This document shows, in pieces, positions 17,957-27,444 of a stretch of 64,000 nt of DNA; position 1 is the first letter of the stretch; every line of letters begins with the position of its first letter. The DNA lies in assembly GCF_000025705.1 (NCBI RefSeq), contig NC_013959.1:670001-734000 (forward strand), read 5' to 3'. The stretch is from Sideroxydans lithotrophicus ES-1. Lineage in GTDB: Bacteria > Pseudomonadota > Gammaproteobacteria > Burkholderiales > Gallionellaceae. Under the pieces are notes generated by a model that was not told the origin of the DNA, searched no databases, and saw only the letters and a program-made list of their open reading frames with translations. The position numbers were made by a program, and so were the translations under genes.

Positions 17957-19663
17957 TTACATCCGGTCGGTCAGGTCGACGACGCGGGCGACTTCGGCGA
18001 TGGAGGTCACGCCTTGCAGGATGCGGCGGATGCCGTCCTGGGCCAGCGGACGGAAGCCGCGCTCCAGTGCGTTGTTCTTCAGGTCGCGTATGCTGGCGCG
18101 ACGGGCGATCAGGTCGTCCATGTCGCTGTCCATCCTGAGTATCTCCATGATCGCCTGACGTCCGGTATAGCCCTGATGCTGGCAGATGTCGCAGCCGGCG
18201 GCGCGATAGATGGTGATGTTCTCGTCATGGCGCACGCCGAGCATCTTGCATTCGGTATGGTCCGGGTGGTATGGATATTTGCAGTGGCGGCACAGCAGGC
18301 GTATCAGCCGCTGGGCGACGATGCCGATGATGTTGCCCGCCATGATGTCGGGCAGGATGCCGATGTCGAGCAGGCGCGGGATCGCGCCGATGGCGGAGTT
18401 GGTGTGCAGCGTCGAATAGACCTGGTGGCCGGTCATGGCGGCGCGGAACGCCATCTCGGCGGTCGGATGATCGCGGATCTCGCCGACCAGGATGATGTCC
18501 GGGTCCTGGCGCATCAGGGAACGGATACCGCTGACGAAATCCAGCTTCGCCGCTTCGTTCACCGAGCTCTGGCGGATCAGCGGGATCGGATATTCCACCG
18601 GGTCTTCCAGGGTCATGATGTTCACCGACTCGGTGTTGACATGGTTCAGCACCGAATACAACGTGGTCGTCTTGCCGCTGCCGGTGGGGCCGGTCACCAG
18701 CACGATGCCTTCCGGCTTGGCGATGATGGTCTTGAGTGTGTTGAGTGCGGTCTCGTCCAGGCCGATCTGGTTGATCGGCACGATGCCCTTTTGCCGGTCG
18801 AGGATACGCAGCACCAGGTTTTCGCCATACGACGTCGGGTGCGAGGCGACGCGGAAATCGATCGGGCGGCCGGATAGCCGCAGCGAGATACGTCCGTCCT
18901 GCGGCGCGCGCGTTTCGGCGATGTTCATGCCGCTCATCACTTTCAGGCGCACCACCATGGCGGGCCAGAAACTCTTGTGCAGGCTGCGCACCTGGCGCAG
19001 CACGCCGTCGACACGATAACGGATGCGCAGGAAGCTGCTTTCAGGCTCGAAGTGGATGTCGGAAGCGCCCGTTTGCACGGCCTCGGTGAGCAACGCGTCG
19101 ATCAGGCGTACCACCGGCTGGCTGAATTCGTTCACGCCCTGCTGGAGGTTCTGGTGATCCATTTCCCCCGGTTCGATCTCGTGCAGGATGCCGTCGATGG
19201 ACAGCTCGAAGCCGTAGTATTGGTCGATGGCGCGGAGGATGTCCGATTCGCTGGCGAGTTGCGTGACCAGGCGGTATTCGTCGCGCAGCAATGCGCGTAC
19301 CTGGTCGAGCGCGATGATGTTGTCCGGGTCGGCGATCGCGATGGTCGGTATCTTGTTGGCTGCATCGACCGACAGCGGCAACAGGATGTAACGGCGGGCG
19401 ATCTCTTTGGGGACCAGTCCGATCGCGGCGGGATCGACCAGAACGTTGGTCAGGTCTACGCTTTCCTGGCCGAGATTCTCGGACAATACATCGCGTATGG
19501 TCGCTTCAGACAGGAAGCCGAGACGGACCAGCAGACGGCCCAGCGGTTGCGGCGTCTTGTTCTGCTCCTGGGTGGCGATGCGAAGCTGGTCCTCGCTGAT
19601 CACCCCCTTGGCTATCAGCAGGTGCCCGATGGGCTGCTGGGTCTGTTGTTGCGGTGCAGCCAT
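17957..19663 (-). CDS. mshE: MshE-type pilus extension ATPase
   Basis: A 568-residue GspE/PilB-family hexameric ATPase. The N terminus (residues 10-65) has two MshEN-like motifs, IGHLLIAKGVISEDQL and LGRLLVRLGFLSEATI, each the LGxxL...G..(I/L)....L pattern that binds cyclic di-GMP in MshE homologues. Then come Walker A GPTGSGKT at 325-332, the Asp and His boxes (VGEIRDHPTAEMA, GHQVYSTLHTN) and a CxxC...CxxC zinc element near 460-500. It should power pilus or pseudopilus extension, with c-di-GMP as likely input. Located between the MshN-like and MshG genes. Confidence 0.9.
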   Translation of the reverse strand: MAAPQQQTQQPIGHLLIAKGVISEDQLRIATQEQNKTPQPLGRLLVRLGFLSEATIRDVLSENLGQESVDLTNVLVDPAAIGLVPKEIARRYILLPLSVDAANKIPTIAIADPDNIIALDQVRALLRDEYRLVTQLASESDILRAIDQYYGFELSIDGILHEIEPGEMDHQNLQQGVNEFSQPVVRLIDALLTEAVQTGASDIHFEPESSFLRIRYRVDGVLRQVRSLHKSFWPAMVVRLKVMSGMNIAETRAPQDGRISLRLSGRPIDFRVASHPTSYGENLVLRILDRQKGIVPINQIGLDETALNTLKTIIAKPEGIVLVTGPTGSGKTTTLYSVLNHVNTESVNIMTLEDPVEYPIPLIRQSSVNEAAKLDFVSGIRSLMRQDPDIILVGEIRDHPTAEMAFRAAMTGHQVYSTLHTNSAIGAIPRLLDIGILPDIMAGNIIGIVAQRLIRLLCRHCKYPYHPDHTECKMLGVRHDENITIYRAAGCDICQHQGYTGRQAIMEILRMDSDMDDLIARRASIRDLKNNALERGFRPLAQDGIRRILQGVTSIAEVARVVDLTDRM

Positions 19664-19672
19664 CTCTGTTCC

Positions 19673-20797
19673 TTAATGGGCAGGATTCAATTCATCCAGA
19701 CGCTGTTGTGCTTGTGCGTGATCGAAACCGGAATGGCCGGAAACGTCGAGCTGCAACGCCTGTTGGTAATACTGCGCAGCGAGTTTGCGTTTCCCGAGAT
19801 GGTCCAGGCTTACCGCCAGATTGAAGGTGAACTGTGCGTTGGTCGGCTCCAGCGTGTGTGCGTTGAAGTAATACTGTTGCGCATCGCCCCAGCTCGATAT
19901 ATCAGCGTAATAGTTGCCGAGAGAGAAATTCAAAGTGCCGGAACGAGGCTGCTCGGCCAGCAACGACTTGAGGCGACTTTCCGTATTGCCTGCATCGGGC
20001 GCGTATGCCATCAACGCCGATTCAGCTATCGGATCCTTGGGGTCGAGCACCAGCAATTGGCGGTAATAATGCTGTGCTGCGTCCTCCTGGCCCTGTTGCT
20101 GGGCGATCGCAGCCAGGCCAAGCAGGGCGTCGCGATTGCGTGCATCCTTGGCCAACACTTCGCGATAAGCCTGTGTCGCAGTGGTGTAGTCCCCGCGCTG
20201 ATAGGCCTGATACGCGCCGAGCAGGGCTGGTGTGACGCTATCCGTCTCCACCTTGCGTTTGACGGAGATACCTGTCGACTGTGCTCTGCTGTAATGGCGT
20301 TCTGCTGTCCTGTTGCGCGGCGTGTCGAAGTCGTCGTTGCGCGCGGTGACCGCGGGTTGTTCCGGCTGCGCAGGAGCTGCTTTTTCCGGTTGCGGCGGGG
20401 CGGGCTGTTCTTGTGGCGGCATGAACGGAACCAACGCAGGTGCGGCAGCTGCGACCGGTGCGACGGGAGCAGGCGGCGGGGCAATTCGTTGGGCGACCTT
20501 GGGCGGGGCAGGTGGTTGTATCTGCAACCAGACGTAATAACCATAGCCCGAGCCGAACACAAGGGCGATCAATAAGGTCGTGGGAACCAGCCCCAGATTC
20601 CAGCGGAAGCCGCCGGACGACTTTTTCTTTTTGGCAGCAAACATGGTTTCACCTGCAGCACGGTTCGATGAGCTCGTCGACGCGGAAGAGGATGACGCAG
20701 CAGTCCGTGAAGGAGCAGGGTCTTCCAGCGTCAGGTTGGACAGTCCGGTTCCCTGTTTATCGCCAGACTTCTTGAGTGCATCGAGTAGCAGGCTCAT
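19673..20797 (-). CDS. mshN: MshN-like TPR protein
   Basis: A 374-residue protein: Ser/Thr-rich cytoplasmic N terminus beginning MSLLLDALKKS, one membrane helix (TTLLIALVFGSGYGYYVWL near residue 80), a Pro/Ala/Gln-rich periplasmic linker (95-165), and four or more TPR repeats (about 190-370). This is the MshN architecture, thought to connect the inner-membrane assembly to the secretin. The ATG overlaps the stop of the MshL gene and the MshE gene follows 9 bases later. Confidence 0.78.
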   Translation of the reverse strand: MSLLLDALKKSGDKQGTGLSNLTLEDPAPSRTAASSSSASTSSSNRAAGETMFAAKKKKSSGGFRWNLGLVPTTLLIALVFGSGYGYYVWLQIQPPAPPKVAQRIAPPPAPVAPVAAAAPALVPFMPPQEQPAPPQPEKAAPAQPEQPAVTARNDDFDTPRNRTAERHYSRAQSTGISVKRKVETDSVTPALLGAYQAYQRGDYTTATQAYREVLAKDARNRDALLGLAAIAQQQGQEDAAQHYYRQLLVLDPKDPIAESALMAYAPDAGNTESRLKSLLAEQPRSGTLNFSLGNYYADISSWGDAQQYYFNAHTLEPTNAQFTFNLAVSLDHLGKRKLAAQYYQQALQLDVSGHSGFDHAQAQQRLDELNPAH

Positions 20798-22638
20798 GGT
20801 GTCGTCTTCTCGCTTTCAGGCTTGAGGAAGTCAGTCCCCGGCAAGTTGCTGCGGAAGGAGTTGAAATCGCCGTCAAGGCTTGCATCCTTGATGATGACGG
20901 GGCGCAGGAAGATGACCAGCTCGGTCTTGGTCTTGGTGTCATTGCGGTTCTTGAACAGGCTGCCGATGCCGGGAATCTCGTCCAGCAGCGGAACGCCGTC
21001 AGATTGATTGTTGATCTCGTCTTGCATCAGACCGCCCAAAACGGCGATCTGTCCGCTGCTCACACGAATGATGGATTCCATTTCGCGGGTCCGGATCTCC
21101 GGAACCCTGTTCACGATGGCCGCGACCGCGCAGCTAGTCACGCCGGTGCCGCACGGGTTGGCCAGATTCGGGTTGGGGTCGTTCACGTAGTCGATGATGC
21201 GCGTGATCGTCGGACGGACATTGATGGTCACATAATCGGAATCGTTGATCTCGGGGGTCACGTTCATGGTGAAGCCGACCGCGACCGGCACTGCTGTGGT
21301 CGAGAAAGTGGGCGGCGTAACGATCGTTCCGTTGGTGGAGCCTGGGGTGACTGTGATCGTGAAGTAAACCTTGTTATCCACCACCTTGAGAGTGGCGGTC
21401 TGGTTGTTCATCACGCTCAGCTTGGGGCTGGACAGAACTTTCACATCGCCGAAGGAGTCAAGCAACTGAACCGCGCCGCTTAAATTTCCAACCTTGGAGG
21501 TGGCATTGTTGTATGCGAGCGTGACCATGCTGCCGGTATTGGAGGAAGGGAGGCCGGCGGTTGCCAGCTGCGTCAGGGAAAAGCCCTTTCCGCCCAAAGC
21601 CAGCGCAGACCAGTTGATGCCTTGCTGATAATTCCTGCTGAGTGTGACTTCGGCGATGGTCGCCTCGATCAGTACCTGGCGGCGTGCCGCCGTCATGACC
21701 TTGTCGATGAATTCCTGGATCTTTTTGTGCTGGCGGGCCGTGGCACGCACGATCAGCACGCCGGTTTCCTTGTTGGCATTGACGTTGACGGCAGGCTCGT
21801 ATTTTCCTGTCTGTTGCACGGTAGAGGCCTGGCTTGAAACGTCTTCGTTGCCGCTTCCGGTCGCGCCGCCGCCCGTTTTGCTGGATTGCCCTTTGCCGCC
21901 ACCCGAACCTGATGCGATGCTGCTGCTTGCGGATGCGCTTCCCGTTCCTCGCGCCGCGGCGGCAATTTCATTGCGCAGTTCGGTTCGTTCCGTATATCTT
22001 ATCCGGTCGTCGTCCGCGAGGATGGCCTTGACGTTGTCAATCAGGCTGTTCATCAGGTCGTTCTTGGTATCGCTGGTTATGGAGGTCGAGGCGGTGTTTC
22101 CGCCTGCCGCGCTTCCGGTTGCCCCGGCCGCTCCCGTTGCCCCACCTATCTGGCTGCTGGTGAATATCTTGCTATTCACCGTGCGCGACATATTGATGAA
22201 ATCGATCTTGTATGTCTTCAGGAAAGGCTTGTCCGCTTCCACGAACAGGTTGCCGTTTTCGATCGTATAGCGCATATCGACTTGCTTCGAGATTCGATCC
22301 AGGATCTGTGGCAAGGTCTGGTCGATGGCGTTGAGCGTGACGATACCTTCGATCCCCGGGCCGATGTCGATGTTGATCTTGGCATCGCGAGCCAGCGCGA
22401 ACAGTATTTCCCGCGCCGGGACACTGGTGACGACCACGCTGTAGGTTTCGACTTTTGCTGCAGGTTTCGGAGGGGGAAGGACGACGGAGAGTTTGCTGGG
22501 TTCGGGGATGTTGCCTGCTACGATGGGGGCCGAGCTACTCTGCTGGATATGCTGGTCGGACATTGTGAACGACTTGTCAGTTTGGCATGCGACGAGCGAG
22601 ATGCTTGCCAGACACAGTAGTACGCGCGTGAACTTCAT
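20794..22638 (-). CDS. mshL: MshL-type secretin lipoprotein
   Basis: A 614-residue outer-membrane secretin. It starts at 22638, where GGGGGAG precedes the ATG, and has a lipoprotein signal (LCLASISLVAC). Domains in order: STN/N0 domain (ILFALARDAKINIDIGPGIEG), a Gly/Ala/Ser-rich low-complexity loop (about 180-290), N1-type domain (TGVLIVRATARQHKKIQEFIDKV) and the secretin barrel with VPLLDEIPGIGSLFKN near the C terminus. It forms the pore through which the pilus or a substrate leaves. It overlaps the MshN-like gene by four bases. Confidence 0.88.
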   Translation of the reverse strand: MKFTRVLLCLASISLVACQTDKSFTMSDQHIQQSSSAPIVAGNIPEPSKLSVVLPPPKPAAKVETYSVVVTSVPAREILFALARDAKINIDIGPGIEGIVTLNAIDQTLPQILDRISKQVDMRYTIENGNLFVEADKPFLKTYKIDFINMSRTVNSKIFTSSQIGGATGAAGATGSAAGGNTASTSITSDTKNDLMNSLIDNVKAILADDDRIRYTERTELRNEIAAAARGTGSASASSSIASGSGGGKGQSSKTGGGATGSGNEDVSSQASTVQQTGKYEPAVNVNANKETGVLIVRATARQHKKIQEFIDKVMTAARRQVLIEATIAEVTLSRNYQQGINWSALALGGKGFSLTQLATAGLPSSNTGSMVTLAYNNATSKVGNLSGAVQLLDSFGDVKVLSSPKLSVMNNQTATLKVVDNKVYFTITVTPGSTNGTIVTPPTFSTTAVPVAVGFTMNVTPEINDSDYVTINVRPTITRIIDYVNDPNPNLANPCGTGVTSCAVAAIVNRVPEIRTREMESIIRVSSGQIAVLGGLMQDEINNQSDGVPLLDEIPGIGSLFKNRNDTKTKTELVIFLRPVIIKDASLDGDFNSFRSNLPGTDFLKPESEKTTP

Positions 22639-22722
22639 TTTGTTGTTCTCCCCCTTGACGTGGCGCAAAGTAACATCATTTCCCGAGTAGGGCAATATGT
22701 CATTTGGTCTATATACAATCGC

Positions 22723-24276
22723 TTAGGGCGGATTCTGCGAGCCATCTAGCATGAATAAAGTCGGGGCAAAAGCCTCTTTATAGCGCTCCGGAAGGTTTTC
22801 CATGCCCGCACGGGCCTCGTCGTTGCTGGCATAGAGCCCATATAACACGCGGTATCCGTCCTTGCCGTTCAATTTGATCGGCACGATGTATAGATCGGCA
22901 AGTACGCCCAATTTTTTAGCCCGCATCAGGAAGCGTTCCATCCGCTCTGGGCGAACGTCGTCGGTATAAAACAGCTGGATGCTGACATCGCCGTGCTTGG
23001 GGGAGGCCAGCATGCCGTGTGCCGCGTCGATTCGCTGTTGCAGCAACGAAGTCCCCTTGTTCGGTGAAGATGGTTCTGCCTTGGCGGACTCGCGTGTTTT
23101 ATGCGATGCGGTTTGCTTCCTGGGAGTTGCAGCCGACTCGGCAGGCAGGGTCAGTGTCTTGTCGAGAGGCAGCAGCGTGAGGTTGGAGGTGTCGGTGACC
23201 GCTGAGGCCGCTTCGCTTTCGGGCGGCGCAGCCACCGATGAGCTCGCAGCCAGGGAAGCGGGGGCTGCTACCGATGATGAGGCTGCCACTGACTGGGGCG
23301 GTGTGCCCTCTATGGTGATGGGCAGTGTTGGCGTTGCCCGTTGTATTTCGGTTTCGCCCAGGTGCCTGGAGTTCTGCCCCACGAACCAGCCTGCGCCTGC
23401 CAGTGTGGCGGCGAACAGGGTGATGCCGCCCACCATGGAGATGATCTTGCGGTTGAGCCAGTTGCGCATGGGCACCATCTCGCTGTCGCGGATGGCGGCC
23501 TGGACATGGCGCACCTCGATCTTGTGCGTGTTCTCCACGAAGGCGGCGAGCAATGCCTTGTCGGCGAGGATGTTGACGCGGCGCATCAAACCTTGCGAAG
23601 CCTTGCCGATGAGCAGCACGGAGGCAGGGGAGAAGATGTCGGGACCTTTGTATCCGGCCGCGCGCATGCGGAACATCAGGTAGTCGTCGATCACTTTGCG
23701 CGAGATCGGCAGGATGCTGAAGTGGTGCACGATGCGGTCCTTCAGCTGGCGCATGTTGCTCTGGTCCAGTTTCTGGTCCAGTTCGGGTTGTCCGAACAAT
23801 ACGATCTGAATCAGCTTGTGCTTGCCGACCTGCAGGTTGTAGAGCAGGCGCAGCTCTTCCAGGGTGTCCAGCGGCATGGCATGCGCCTCATCCACCAGGA
23901 CCACGCAGCGCTCGCCGCGCTCGTACATGGCTTCGAGCTGATTTTGCAGGGTCTGCAGGATGACGTTGACGCGCTTTCCTTCGAGGCTGAGGTCGAGGCG
24001 GTCGGCGATGGCATACAGCAGCTCGTCCCGCGACATGCTCGGGTTGGCGAGATAGATGGCCTTGATGTTGGATGGAAGCCGATCCAGCAGCATGCGGCAT
24101 AGCATGGTCTTGCCGCTGCCTACTTCGCCGCTGATCTTGACGATGCCTTCGCCATCCGTGATGGCGTAGATGAGTGCGTCGAGGATCTCGCCGCGGTTGG
24201 CGCCGGAGAAAAAGAATTCGGTGACGGGTGTGATCTTGAAGGGCGGTTCGGTCAAGCCGAAATGTTCCAGATACAT
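22723..24276 (-). CDS. mshM: MshM/ExeA-type AAA ATPase with SPOR-like C terminus
   Basis: A 517-residue protein beginning MYLEHFGLTEPPF, the ExeA/MshM signature. Walker A GEVGSGKT lies at 50-57 and Walker B VVLVDEAHAMP near 125. A membrane helix follows (IISMVGGITLFAATLAGAGWFVG, about 278-300), then a long Ala/Ser/Pro-rich periplasmic linker and a C-terminal SPOR-like domain (VSIQLFYTDD...GYRVLYGLY) expected to bind peptidoglycan. In ExeA-type systems this helps insert the secretin through the cell wall. It lies 84 bases upstream of mshL. Confidence 0.85.
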   Translation of the reverse strand: MYLEHFGLTEPPFKITPVTEFFFSGANRGEILDALIYAITDGEGIVKISGEVGSGKTMLCRMLLDRLPSNIKAIYLANPSMSRDELLYAIADRLDLSLEGKRVNVILQTLQNQLEAMYERGERCVVLVDEAHAMPLDTLEELRLLYNLQVGKHKLIQIVLFGQPELDQKLDQSNMRQLKDRIVHHFSILPISRKVIDDYLMFRMRAAGYKGPDIFSPASVLLIGKASQGLMRRVNILADKALLAAFVENTHKIEVRHVQAAIRDSEMVPMRNWLNRKIISMVGGITLFAATLAGAGWFVGQNSRHLGETEIQRATPTLPITIEGTPPQSVAASSSVAAPASLAASSSVAAPPESEAASAVTDTSNLTLLPLDKTLTLPAESAATPRKQTASHKTRESAKAEPSSPNKGTSLLQQRIDAAHGMLASPKHGDVSIQLFYTDDVRPERMERFLMRAKKLGVLADLYIVPIKLNGKDGYRVLYGLYASNDEARAGMENLPERYKEAFAPTLFMLDGSQNPP

Positions 24277-24289
24277 CTTGTTGTCCCCT

Positions 24290-25729
24290 TTATTGTACTT
24301 TCTGCGCTTTGTGTTTTTGTATCGCTTCCATGCGGCTGTAAAGCGTGGTTCGAGCGATTCCCAACAGTTTGGCGGCTTCGCTGACGTTGCCGTGCGCGAG
24401 TTCCATGGCGGTGTCGATGTAGCGGGCAGTATAGCCCATCAACATGTCGTCCAGATCGAATCCGCCCTGCAGCAGGATCTGCCGCACTTCGCTGGACGGA
24501 TCGGTTTGCGTACTTCCGGTTGTCTCGGGTTGCGGGTCGAATTCGGATTCCAGTTGACGCACGTTGACCTCGGCACCAGGGTACTTGGTGGTCAACCGGA
24601 TGACGATGTTGCGCAATTCGCGGGTGTTTCCGGGGAAGGAATAACGTTTCCAGGCTTCCAGCGCGGCGGGATCGAGCTTGAATGCCGGGCGTTGTGCTTG
24701 CGAGGCATAGAACCCCTGGAAATGTTCCAGCAGCAGTAGTTTGTCCTCGCCCAGGTTGCGCAGCGGCGGAACCTGGATCGTAAAGATGCTCAGTCGATGA
24801 AAGAGGTCGTTGCGGAAGGCTCCGTTGCGCACGGCCAACTTAAGGTCGCGGTTGGTGGCGGCAATGATGCGGGCATTGCTCTTGCGCGTGGTCGCTTCGC
24901 CGACGCGCTGGTATTCGCCGTTCTCCAGCACGCGCAGCAATTTGGCCTGCAGTTCCTGCGGCATTTCGCCAATCTCGTCGAGGAACAGCGTACCGTTCTC
25001 GGCCCTCTCGAAAAAGCCGCTTTGCGCGTTGGTCGCGCCGGTGAAGGCGCCTTTTGCATGGCCGAACAAGGTCGATTCCAGCAGGTTGGGCGATATGGCT
25101 GCACAATTGAGAATGACATATGAGGCATCGGGTTTGCCGCTCAGGCGTTGCAACGCCGCGGCAACCAATTCTTTGCCGCTGCCAGACTCGCCCTCGATCA
25201 GTACCGGATAGGGTGTCTGGGCATACAGTTCGATCTGGCTGCGCATCGCCTGGATGGGCTGGCTGTTGCCGATGATGCCGAACAGGGATTTGCTGTCTGC
25301 AAGTTCGGTCTGTTCGCTTTGCTGTATGCGCAGGGCGTCGCGCAGCAGGGCGCGCAATGTCTCCGGCCCGCAGGGTTTGGCAACGAACTCGAAGGCGCCA
25401 AGGGTGCGCGCATGCCGTGCATTGCTTTCCTCGTTTTGTCCCGATAGCGTGATGACCTTGATGTTTGGTGAATGCGCCAGCAGTTCGGTGATCAGGCGGA
25501 ATCCTTCTTCCGGCCGGTGCGGCGTGGGCGGCAGGCCAAGGTCGACCAGCGCCAGTTGCGGCGGGCTCGCCATGTCGCGCAACAGGCGAATTGCCTGCGG
25601 GCGGTCTTCGGCAAGATGGATGTCGAATTCGTCGGCCAAAATGAGCCGCAGGGAATCTCGGATGAGCGGATCGTCATCAACGATGAGCAAAGCTGGGAGT
25701 GTCACGTTGTTGTCCTGAAATATAACCAT
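24290..25729 (-). CDS. Sigma-54-dependent response regulator
   Basis: A 479-residue NtrC-family activator: receiver domain (LLIVDDDP, phospho-acceptor Asp near 63 in LVDLGLPP, Lys in FVAKPCGP), AAA+ domain with GESGSGKE Walker A and the sigma-54 contact GAFTGA, and a Fis-type helix-turn-helix at the end (AAKLLGIARTTLYSRM). The receiver resembles the PEP-CTERM-box PrsR group. The start is uncertain: ATG at 25729 was chosen, but a GTG eight codons later has a better AGGA site. It lies 13 bases upstream of mshM, so it probably heads the pilus operon. Confidence 0.8.
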   Translation of the reverse strand: MVIFQDNNVTLPALLIVDDDPLIRDSLRLILADEFDIHLAEDRPQAIRLLRDMASPPQLALVDLGLPPTPHRPEEGFRLITELLAHSPNIKVITLSGQNEESNARHARTLGAFEFVAKPCGPETLRALLRDALRIQQSEQTELADSKSLFGIIGNSQPIQAMRSQIELYAQTPYPVLIEGESGSGKELVAAALQRLSGKPDASYVILNCAAISPNLLESTLFGHAKGAFTGATNAQSGFFERAENGTLFLDEIGEMPQELQAKLLRVLENGEYQRVGEATTRKSNARIIAATNRDLKLAVRNGAFRNDLFHRLSIFTIQVPPLRNLGEDKLLLLEHFQGFYASQAQRPAFKLDPAALEAWKRYSFPGNTRELRNIVIRLTTKYPGAEVNVRQLESEFDPQPETTGSTQTDPSSEVRQILLQGGFDLDDMLMGYTARYIDTAMELAHGNVSEAAKLLGIARTTLYSRMEAIQKHKAQKVQ

Positions 25730-25851
25730 GGTGATATCGAGTGTCGCGCGCAGGATAGCCCGCATTCGCGCCAAGCTCAAGTTAGGCTTGTTTCCAAGTT
25801 GCGGCGGCGTGGTTTAGAATGCGCCCCTCTGCAACAAGCGAAGGTTCTTAA

Positions 25852-26652
25852 GTGTCCGCACCTCTGGTAGAAGTCCGCGACGTCAATTTCGCCTACGACA
25901 GCCGTCCTATCCTGAAGGGAATCAATATGTCCTTTCCGAAAGGCAAGCTGATCGCCATCATGGGCCTGAGCGGTTGCGGCAAGACGACCATCTTGCGCCA
26001 TATCGGCGGGGTGCTGAAGCCGACTCAAGGGTACGTGAAGGTGGACGGACAGGTGATCAGCGAGCTGGATCAGCAGGGGTTGTATGCGATGCGCCGCAAG
26101 ATGGGGATGCTGTTCCAGTTCGGTGCGCTGTTCACCGACATGACGGTGTTCGATAACGTGGCATTCCAGATGCGCGAACACACAGACCTGCCGGAGGAGA
26201 TCATCCGCGACCTGGTGATGATGAAGTTGCACGCGGTGGGGCTGTATGGCACGCAGGATCTGATGCCCGGCGAGCTTTCCGGCGGCATGGCACGGCGCGT
26301 GGCGCTGGCGCGCACGATCGCGCTGGACCCGATGTTGATCATGTACGACGAGCCGTTCGCCGGCCTGGACCCGATCTCGCTGACGGTGGTGGGCGAGCTG
26401 ATCCGCAAGCTGAACGAAGCGCTGGGGGCGACTTCCATTATAGTTACGCACGATGTGCAGGAGTCGCTGAAGATCGTGGACTACGTCTATTTTGTGGCGG
26501 ACGGAGCCATCATCGCGGAAGGTTCGGCGGACGATATTCGCGCTTCCGGTGAGGCATTCGTCAAGCAGTTCGTGCATGGCGAGATGGACGGTCCTCTCCC
26601 GTTCCATTATCCCGGCAATGATTTCAACACCGATCTGGGGGTACACGCCTGA
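25852..26652 (+). CDS. mlaF: Phospholipid transport ABC ATPase MlaF
   Basis: A 266-residue ATPase of the Mla retrograde phospholipid transporter at the inner membrane. Walker A GLSGCGKTT near residue 39-47, signature LSGGMARRVALAR near 143, Walker B MLIMYDEPFAGLDP near 163. GTG start at 25852. It overlaps mlaE by one base and heads mlaFEDCB. A TAGAAT (25815-25820) upstream is a plausible -10. It is divergent from the sigma-54 regulator. Confidence 0.94.
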   Translation: MSAPLVEVRDVNFAYDSRPILKGINMSFPKGKLIAIMGLSGCGKTTILRHIGGVLKPTQGYVKVDGQVISELDQQGLYAMRRKMGMLFQFGALFTDMTVFDNVAFQMREHTDLPEEIIRDLVMMKLHAVGLYGTQDLMPGELSGGMARRVALARTIALDPMLIMYDEPFAGLDPISLTVVGELIRKLNEALGATSIIVTHDVQESLKIVDYVYFVADGAIIAEGSADDIRASGEAFVKQFVHGEMDGPLPFHYPGNDFNTDLGVHA

Positions 26653-27440
26653 TGGCAATAGTGAGCGGTTTACGGGGTATCGGAAAACGCGTGGTGAATG
26701 CCATCTGGCGCACCGGTTATGGCGCGCGTTTCTTCCTGATGACGTTGCTTTATTCAGGCATGAGTTTCAAGCGCTTTCGTCTCACGGTGCGCGAGATATT
26801 CTTTTCCGGCGTGATGTCGCTGATCATCATTCTGGTGGCAGGCATGTTCGTCGGCATGGTGTTGGGTCTGCAGGGATACGAAACGCTCAAGCGCTACGGC
26901 TCGGAATCGGCACTGGGTTCGCTGGTGGCGTTGAGTCTGGTACGCGAATTAGGGCCGGTGCTGGCCGCACTGTTGTTCGCCAGCCGCGCCGGATCGGCGA
27001 TGACCGCCGAGATCGGCCTGATGAAGGCCACCGAGCAGATCTCCGCGATGGAGTTGATGGCGGTCAATCCCATCGCACGCGTGGTGGCACCGCGTTTCTG
27101 GGCGGGGGTGATCTCCATGCCGTTGCTGGCGGCATTATTCTCGGCAATGGGCGTGTTTGGCGGCTACGTGGTCGGCGTGGTGAATATCGGAGTGGACGAA
27201 GGTTCGTTCTGGTCGCAGATGCAAGCGTCGGTGGATTTTCAGCATGACATACTGAACGGCGTGATCAAGAGTCTGGTATTCGGATTGGCCGTCACGGCCA
27301 TCGCCCTGTTCGAAGGTTACGATGCACCGCCCACGGCTGAGGGTGTGTCAGGTGCGACTACGCGTACAGTGGTGGAGTCCTCGCTGGCGATATTGATGCT
27401 GGATTTCATTTTGACCGCATTCATGTTTCAAGGAGCTTAG
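26652..27440 (+). CDS. mlaE: Phospholipid transport permease MlaE
   Basis: A 262-residue permease with the MlaE/YrbE pattern: FFSGVMSLIIILVAGMFVGMVLGLQGYETL, then LVRELGPVLAALLFASRAGSAMTAEIG, MKATEQISAMELMAVNP, and five to six hydrophobic helices. It forms the membrane dimer contacted by MlaF and by the MlaD hexamer. Start overlaps mlaF by one base; mlaD follows after 4 bases. Confidence 0.94.
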   Translation: MAIVSGLRGIGKRVVNAIWRTGYGARFFLMTLLYSGMSFKRFRLTVREIFFSGVMSLIIILVAGMFVGMVLGLQGYETLKRYGSESALGSLVALSLVRELGPVLAALLFASRAGSAMTAEIGLMKATEQISAMELMAVNPIARVVAPRFWAGVISMPLLAALFSAMGVFGGYVVGVVNIGVDEGSFWSQMQASVDFQHDILNGVIKSLVFGLAVTAIALFEGYDAPPTAEGVSGATTRTVVESSLAILMLDFILTAFMFQGA

Positions 27441-27444
27441 GGTT

